Shown here in pieces: positions 60,687 through 64,000 of a stretch of 64,000 bases of DNA. Under the pieces are notes generated by a model that was not told the DNA's origin, made no database searches, and was given only the letters and a program-made list of their open reading frames with translations. The stretch is from Armatimonadota bacterium (GTDB lineage: Bacteria > Sysuimicrobiota > Sysuimicrobiia > Sysuimicrobiales > Humicultoraceae), in NCBI GenBank assembly GCA_016869025.1, contig VGFA01000004.1:115221-179220 (forward strand). The letters are read 5' to 3'. Made by a program: the position numbers and the translations under genes. Within the stretch, counting starts at the first letter, position 1, and each line of letters starts with the position of its first letter.

Positions 60687-61036
60687 GTCAGCACCAACCT
60701 CATCGGCTGCAGTTGTCGCGTGAATGGATTCAAGACAAGTCCCAGGATCTCCAGCGTAACCGTGCCAAGCAGAGCCTCGTCCCCGGGCTCACCCAGGATC
60801 ACGGGCGTGTGGCCCTGCCCATGCGGAAGCGAGATGTGGCACTCGGACACCTGGCGCTGCATCGTACTGCCGTCGGCCAAGGAGAATGTCATGGTCCGCG
60901 TTGGCGACAGGCCTATCGATTGCCAGACAGTGTGGGGAAGCAGCGTGTAGGTCGCCCCGCTGTCGACCAGGAACAGCACTGTCTCACGCTGGCCGCCGGG
61001 GCCGGTCACGACTCCTTCGACGTGCGTCATGCCCAC
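60683..61036 (-). CDS. Retropepsin-like aspartyl protease
   Basis: A predicted 117-residue single-domain protein with the active-site motif LFLVDSGATYTLLP (Asp25-Ser-Gly-Ala-Thr) and a later hydrophobic-Gly region ALLGTVTLEILGLVLNP, typical of clan AA retropepsin-like folds that act as dimers. GTG 61036 is favoured because GAGGTG lies 6 nt before it; GTG 61045 and ATG 61030 are possible. A promoter-like TTCACA, 17 bp, GATTAT lies upstream. Substrate unknown; the secreted partner protein is a candidate. Confidence 0.75.
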   Translation of the reverse strand: MGMTHVEGVVTGPGGQRETVLFLVDSGATYTLLPHTVWQSIGLSPTRTMTFSLADGSTMQRQVSECHISLPHGQGHTPVILGEPGDEALLGTVTLEILGLVLNPFTRQLQPMRLVLT

Positions 61037-61100
61037 CGAGCCCACCTCTATTCATATAATCGCCCGGTGGGTGCGCTTTGTGAAGTCCTGGCGCTCCAGG

Positions 61101-61853
61101 TCACCTCGCCGCGACTGCCCCGTCGATCCCCACCACAACTACCTCTGGCACGACGTCCGTGCCCGACTGCCTGACGGCCTCCTCGACCATCCTCAGCAGC
61201 CCGGAGCAACAGGGCACAACCATGATGGCCACGGTCAGCGACCGAACATCGTTCAGTCGCAGGATCTCGGCCATCTTCTCCACGTAGCCCCGCGTGTCGT
61301 CGAGCTTGGGACAGGCGATGACCAGCTTCTTCCCCCGCAGCAGATCCCGGTGAAAGCTCCCGAGCGCGAACGCGGTGCAGTCCGCGGCCACCAGCAGGTC
61401 GGCGTCCCGCAGGTAGGGCGCGAGCGGCGAGACCAGGTGGAGCTGTACCGGCCACTGCGTCAGCTCAGATCGTTGGGGTACGGTCCGCTCTTCGGCCGCA
61501 GGATCCCTTTCGATTGTGATGGCCCGGCTCCCCGGGCAACCCATGTGGGGTCGCGGTGGCGCGCCATGCACATGGCTGGCCGCCTCATCGCCGCGCGTTC
61601 TGCGAACGTGGGCGTGGGTCGCTTTGGCGTCGTAGGCCTCGACCTCGCGCTCCACGATGCGCAGCGCGCCCGGTGCGCAGACGTCCAGGCACGCGCCCAT
61701 CCCGTCGCAGTAGATTTCGCGCACGAGGACCGCCTTGCCCTCCGCGTCGAGCTCGAGGGCGCCTTCTGCGCACGCGGTGGTGCACAGGCCGCAGCCGTCG
61801 CACAGATCCCTGTCTATCTCGATGATCTTCCTCTTGACCAATGTCGCCGGCAT
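61101..61853 (-). CDS. Ferredoxin-domain iron-sulfur protein
   Basis: A predicted 250-residue protein. The N-terminal 2x[4Fe-4S] ferredoxin has CDGCGLCTTACAEGAL and CDGMGACLDVCAPGAL. A His-rich linker follows (THAHVRRTRG, SHVHGAPPRPHMGCPG). The C-terminal domain has VAADCTAFALGSFHRD, VIACPKLDDTRGYVEK and VVPCCSGLLRMVEEAV. Similar proteins are common in anaerobes beside Crp/Fnr regulators. ATG 61853 has a GGGGG ribosome site; ATG 61871 is an alternative. Regulated probably through the upstream TTGAC-N4-GTCAA box. Confidence 0.8.
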   Translation of the reverse strand: MPATLVKRKIIEIDRDLCDGCGLCTTACAEGALELDAEGKAVLVREIYCDGMGACLDVCAPGALRIVEREVEAYDAKATHAHVRRTRGDEAASHVHGAPPRPHMGCPGSRAITIERDPAAEERTVPQRSELTQWPVQLHLVSPLAPYLRDADLLVAADCTAFALGSFHRDLLRGKKLVIACPKLDDTRGYVEKMAEILRLNDVRSLTVAIMVVPCCSGLLRMVEEAVRQSGTDVVPEVVVVGIDGAVAAR

Positions 61854-61930
61854 TGCGAAGACCCCCTTCATGGAATCCCGGTCTCGGACCCGGCGTACGC
61901 CAAGCAACGCCATGTGTGCCGGGCAACCCG

Positions 61931-61936
61931 ATTTCA
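61931..61936 (-). promoter_or_regulatory. Candidate -10 box of the ferredoxin gene
   Basis: TGAAAT on the minus strand matches TATAAT at four of six positions. It would place transcription start near 61924, exactly 41.5 bp from the centre of the Crp/Fnr-type box, the class II activator spacing. Confidence 0.4.
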
Positions 61937-61958
61937 GCACACTGGTCTGGGGGCGTCC

Positions 61959-61972
61959 TTGACCTGGGTCAA
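61959..61972 (-). promoter_or_regulatory. Crp/Fnr-type operator TTGACctggGTCAA
   Basis: A perfect 14-bp palindrome TTGAC-CTGG-GTCAA lies between the Crp/Fnr gene and the ferredoxin gene. It matches the Fnr/Dnr/HcpR-like half-site pattern TTGA(C/T)-N4-(A/G)TCAA. The neighbouring regulator is the obvious candidate to bind it. Confidence 0.7.
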
Positions 61973-62018
61973 GAGGTGGTTCCGGAGGCCGTCCGGGCAG
62001 TCGTCCGGACGGTGCGGC

Positions 62019-62639
62019 TCACTCCCCGGCTTCGGCCCGCAGCCGGGCGCAGTCCTTTATGCGGATGCGCGGCCCTCGCACCTCAATCAGGCCGTCCGTC
62101 CGGAGCTGCCTGAAGGTCCGGGAAAGGGTCTCGCTCGCGGTGCCGAGCAGCCGGGCCAGCTCTCCCTTCTTGACCGCGAGGGTGACAACGCAGACCTGCC
62201 CCCCGGCGCAGTTGGCGCACAGGTACCGCGCCAGACGCTGGCGCACGGTGCGCAGCCCGAGGCTCTCCAGGCGGCCGCCCAGAAGCAGGCACTTGCGCGC
62301 CAGCAGCTCGATGAAGAAGCGCGCGGCTTCAGGGTGGGTATCGATTGCGCGAAGCACGTTCGCGGCGCTGTAGGAAAGCGCGTGCGTCTGGGCCACGGCC
62401 TGGGCGTTGAACGGATAGCGGCCGCCGGCGAACGCCACCGCCTCGCCGAGGAAGTCGCCAGGGCCGAACCTCGCCACCTCGAGCTCCCTGCCCTGCTCGT
62501 CCACCTTGTAGACGCGCACGCCGCCGGAGGTTACATAGAAGAACTCCGCAGCCGGCGATCCTGCCTGGAACAGCAGGGCCCCCGCCGGGTAGCCGCGGGG
62601 AACGCCCAAGGACTCGATACCAGGACCGGGTCTGCTCAT
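62019..62639 (-). CDS. Crp/Fnr family transcription regulator
   Basis: A 206-residue regulator. The cyclic-nucleotide-like sensor domain has LFQAGSPAAEFFYVTSGGVR and FGPGDFLGEAVAFAGG. A dimerisation helix follows, then a winged-helix HTH with KKGELARLLGTASETLSRTF. It lacks the N-terminal Cys cluster of Fnr but has Cys residues in YLCANCAGGQVCVV, between dimer helix and HTH. It may sense redox, NO or CO like Dnr/HcpR relatives; the signal is not certain. It lies just upstream of the Fe-S gene it probably controls. Confidence 0.9.
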   Translation of the reverse strand: MSRPGPGIESLGVPRGYPAGALLFQAGSPAAEFFYVTSGGVRVYKVDEQGRELEVARFGPGDFLGEAVAFAGGRYPFNAQAVAQTHALSYSAANVLRAIDTHPEAARFFIELLARKCLLLGGRLESLGLRTVRQRLARYLCANCAGGQVCVVTLAVKKGELARLLGTASETLSRTFRQLRTDGLIEVRGPRIRIKDCARLRAEAGE

Positions 62640-62675
62640 GGCCGCATCGTGGTCATTCGCCGGTGGGCCGCGTGC

Positions 62676-62704
62676 TTACCTTCCCGAAGCAGAGGGGGTA
62701 GAAT
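62676..62704 (+). promoter_or_regulatory. Weak promoter of the membrane-protein gene
   Basis: TTACCT (62676-62681), 17 bp and TAGAAT (62699-62704) precede the ATG at 62714. Transcription would start about 2-3 nt before the ATG, so the leader is nearly absent and there is no ribosome site. Confidence 0.4.
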
Positions 62705-62713
62705 GACTATCTG

Positions 62714-63685
62714 ATGACGCGTAGCGGCTACTCGCGCCCGATTGTCCGGGACATCCTCTTGGTATCGCTGGCATGCCTCGTCGCCATCCCCCTGTACGGA
62801 CGCATCGAACCTGATTCGGCGCGTTTCGCGAAATGGGACTTACATCTGTACCGGAGAATGGCTGACGCTGCGCCGGGACTCGCGCTTGACGTACGGCCCC
62901 CCTTTGTCTACCGGATCCTGGGTCCGTACGTGTCCGGAATCCTCCCCATGGAGAGGGATTCCGCATTTCTGCTGGTGACGCTCAGCGCGGCCCTGCTCGT
63001 CCCCTTGATGTTGTACCTGCTGCTCTGCAGGGCCGGGGTCAGATCCAGGAACGCGGCCCTTGCTGCTGTTCTTCTGGTCTTCAACAAATGGCTGTTCGGG
63101 TTCGCCGTCTGGGACTACTTCCAGACAGGTGACCTGCTCTCGCTGCTCTCGATAATGCTCCTGCTCTGGGCTGCCTACACGAGCAGGTGGCCGGCATTCG
63201 GCCTGATCCTCGCCCTCGGTGTCTTGACGCGGGAGACTGTCATCCTTGCCCCTCTCGTTGTCCTGGTGTACCTGCTCGAATCCGGACGCTGGCAGACCGA
63301 GCGCAGGGCGTTCCTGATATCGCTCGTCCCAGCCACCCTGATAGTGCTGACACTTGTTCTGGCGGCCAACGCGCACGGCGCGTCGCCGCTCTACTATGCA
63401 GGCGCGGCCTGGACATACTGGCACAGTGTGCTGGATCCTCAAGCATGGGTCAGATTACTGGTATCGGCGTTCGCCCCTGTCTCGCTGCTGCCCCTGCTGC
63501 GCCCTGGCAGGACCTGGGAGATACTGAACAAGTCGAGACACCTCCTCCTGCTCTACGCGCTGGCGGTGGGACTCGTGGCCTTCGTGGGAATGCAGCGATG
63601 GAAGTGGGGCATCGTGCCGGTGGTGTTGGGAGCGGGCGCGGTCGGCCTCCTCTACCGGGTCATCCTCGGAGGGCCTCAGCCATAA
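62714..63685 (+). CDS. Polytopic membrane protein, possibly glycosyltransferase-like
   Basis: A 323-residue integral membrane protein with about eight hydrophobic segments. An N-terminal loop carries WDLHLYRRMADAAPG and DVRPPFVYRILGPYV, which recalls the loop of C-type or DUF2029-like polyprenyl-sugar glycosyltransferases. No catalytic motif is certain. ATG 62714 was chosen; no Shine-Dalgarno sequence is seen. It is divergent from the Crp/Fnr gene. I cannot name a function. Confidence 0.65.
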   Translation: MTRSGYSRPIVRDILLVSLACLVAIPLYGRIEPDSARFAKWDLHLYRRMADAAPGLALDVRPPFVYRILGPYVSGILPMERDSAFLLVTLSAALLVPLMLYLLLCRAGVRSRNAALAAVLLVFNKWLFGFAVWDYFQTGDLLSLLSIMLLLWAAYTSRWPAFGLILALGVLTRETVILAPLVVLVYLLESGRWQTERRAFLISLVPATLIVLTLVLAANAHGASPLYYAGAAWTYWHSVLDPQAWVRLLVSAFAPVSLLPLLRPGRTWEILNKSRHLLLLYALAVGLVAFVGMQRWKWGIVPVVLGAGAVGLLYRVILGGPQP

Positions 63686-63778
63686 CCTGCCCAGGATCGT
63701 CGCGAGTTGCACGTCCCCCTTCGGGATTGGCAACGCTTCTCTGCGCGGGTTCTGTCGGATTGCCCCTTTTGTCGGTTC

Positions 63779-63853
63779 TGGAGCGGGCGATGGGATTTGA
63801 ACCCACGACCCTCGGCTTGGGAAGCCGATGCTCTACCGCTGAGCTACACCCGC
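63779..63853 (-). tRNA. tRNA-Gly(CCC)
   Basis: On the minus strand the sequence folds as a full cloverleaf. The acceptor stem GCGGGTG/CGCCCGC has one T-G pair, and a normal D arm (GCTC..GAGC) follows. The anticodon stem TCGGC/GCCGA encloses the loop TTCCCAA, so the anticodon is CCC, reading GGG. The T arm is GTGGG-TTCAAAT-CCCAT. The discriminator T and a genomically encoded CCA follow. Confidence 0.96.
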
Positions 63854-63865
63854 TCGCTGGGTAGT

Positions 63866-63871
63866 ATTATA
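63866..63871 (-). promoter_or_regulatory. -10 box (TATAAT) of tRNA-Gly
   Basis: A perfect TATAAT on the minus strand lies 12 nt before the tRNA 5' end, so a short 5' leader would be removed by RNase P. No -35 hexamer at standard spacing was found. Confidence 0.55.
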
Positions 63872-63884
63872 CCACGGACCCGGC

Positions 63885-64000
63885 TCACCCCCCTGCAAGG
63901 CGCCGTCCGCATCTTCCGCAGTAGCGGTCCCGGGGGCGTGGGCGTGCACCGCAGTGTACGCAGTAAACGTCCGCACGTCCGGCTGGTCCCCCGCGCCGCA
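63885..64000 (-). CDS. Zinc-ribbon protein, 3' end (partial)
   Basis: The minus-strand frame running from the window edge to TGA at 63887-63885 encodes VYCVHCGARPRPRDRYCGRC followed by GRRLAGG. This C-x2-C-x10-C-x2-C spacing is a zinc ribbon at a C-terminus. The rest of the gene lies outside the window, so the full protein cannot be named. It ends 14 nt before the tRNA -10 box. Confidence 0.6.
   Translation of the reverse strand, partial: RRGGPAGRADVYCVHCGARPRPRDRYCGRCGRRLAGG

Noticed and set aside
1..64000. CRISPR array, prophage or integrated element
   Set aside because: No regularly spaced repeats, integrase, capsid or terminase genes were seen; the only mobile-element trace is the IS1380-like fragment at 26440-26612.

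Overview
The window is a gene-dense, clearly G+C-rich bacterial chromosome segment. Starts are often GTG or TTG, and many neighbouring genes share a 4-nt start/stop overlap (ATGA, GTGA or TTGA). There are no rRNA genes, phage modules or CRISPR arrays. Three different GH57 enzymes with GlgC and GlgA, a four-subunit 2-oxoacid:ferredoxin oxidoreductase, LutABC, GlcDEF and several promoters with the -10 box only 6 nt from the start codon suggest an uncultured, possibly thermophilic or anaerobic/facultative, deep-branching bacterium (Armatimonadota/CSP1-3-like or Chloroflexota-like). That placement is inference; no taxonomic marker is present.

Left part (1-17.2 kb): a glycogen operon (GH57 branching enzyme, glgC, GH57/DUF3536), then an arsenic operon (arsR and a fused arsN2-arsM) that runs into a lytic transglycosylase and an Fe-S protein. 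On the minus strand lies glcD-glcF-glcE-GH57 4-alpha-glucanotransferase, divergent from a YeiH-type transporter and a SagB-type nitroreductase. Middle left (18-26.4 kb, minus): a long operon reading P1 peptidase, TIM-barrel isomerase, peptide ABC binding protein and two permeases, M20 peptidase, panB, panE. Between it and the next block (26.44-27.06 kb) is a scar made of an IS1380-type transposase fragment joined to a Fic-domain fragment.

27-37.4 kb (minus): sppA, a YycJ-like hydrolase, glycerate kinase, glgA, galT, an alanine/serine-glyoxylate aminotransferase and lutABC, closely packed and perhaps one transcriptional block. With glcDEF they form a route for glycolate, glyoxylate, glycerate and lactate. 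37.5-42.7 kb (plus): an alkyl-DHAP synthase, a glpD-type dehydrogenase and a plant/yeast-like long-chain alcohol oxidase, which suggests ether-lipid or fatty-alcohol metabolism. Next come a small metallopeptidase, a VapBC-type toxin-antitoxin pair, an FmdB zinc ribbon, glpK with a DinB protein, a secreted metallo-hydrolase and a Tat-exported DUF362 protein.

48.5-52.9 kb (plus): korDABC coupled to a close relative of human ILVBL/HACL2. 53-64 kb: an RDD membrane protein with a structured leader, an M28-like peptidase, a YhaN/YhaO-like (hookless SbcCD) pair, a secreted protein with an aspartyl-protease-like partner, an Fe-S protein behind a Crp/Fnr-type box next to a Crp/Fnr gene, a polytopic membrane protein, tRNA-Gly(CCC) and the 3' end of a zinc-ribbon gene. 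The only gene-free stretch longer than 300 bases is 26345-27062, which holds the promoter of the P1 peptidase operon and the two pseudogene fragments.
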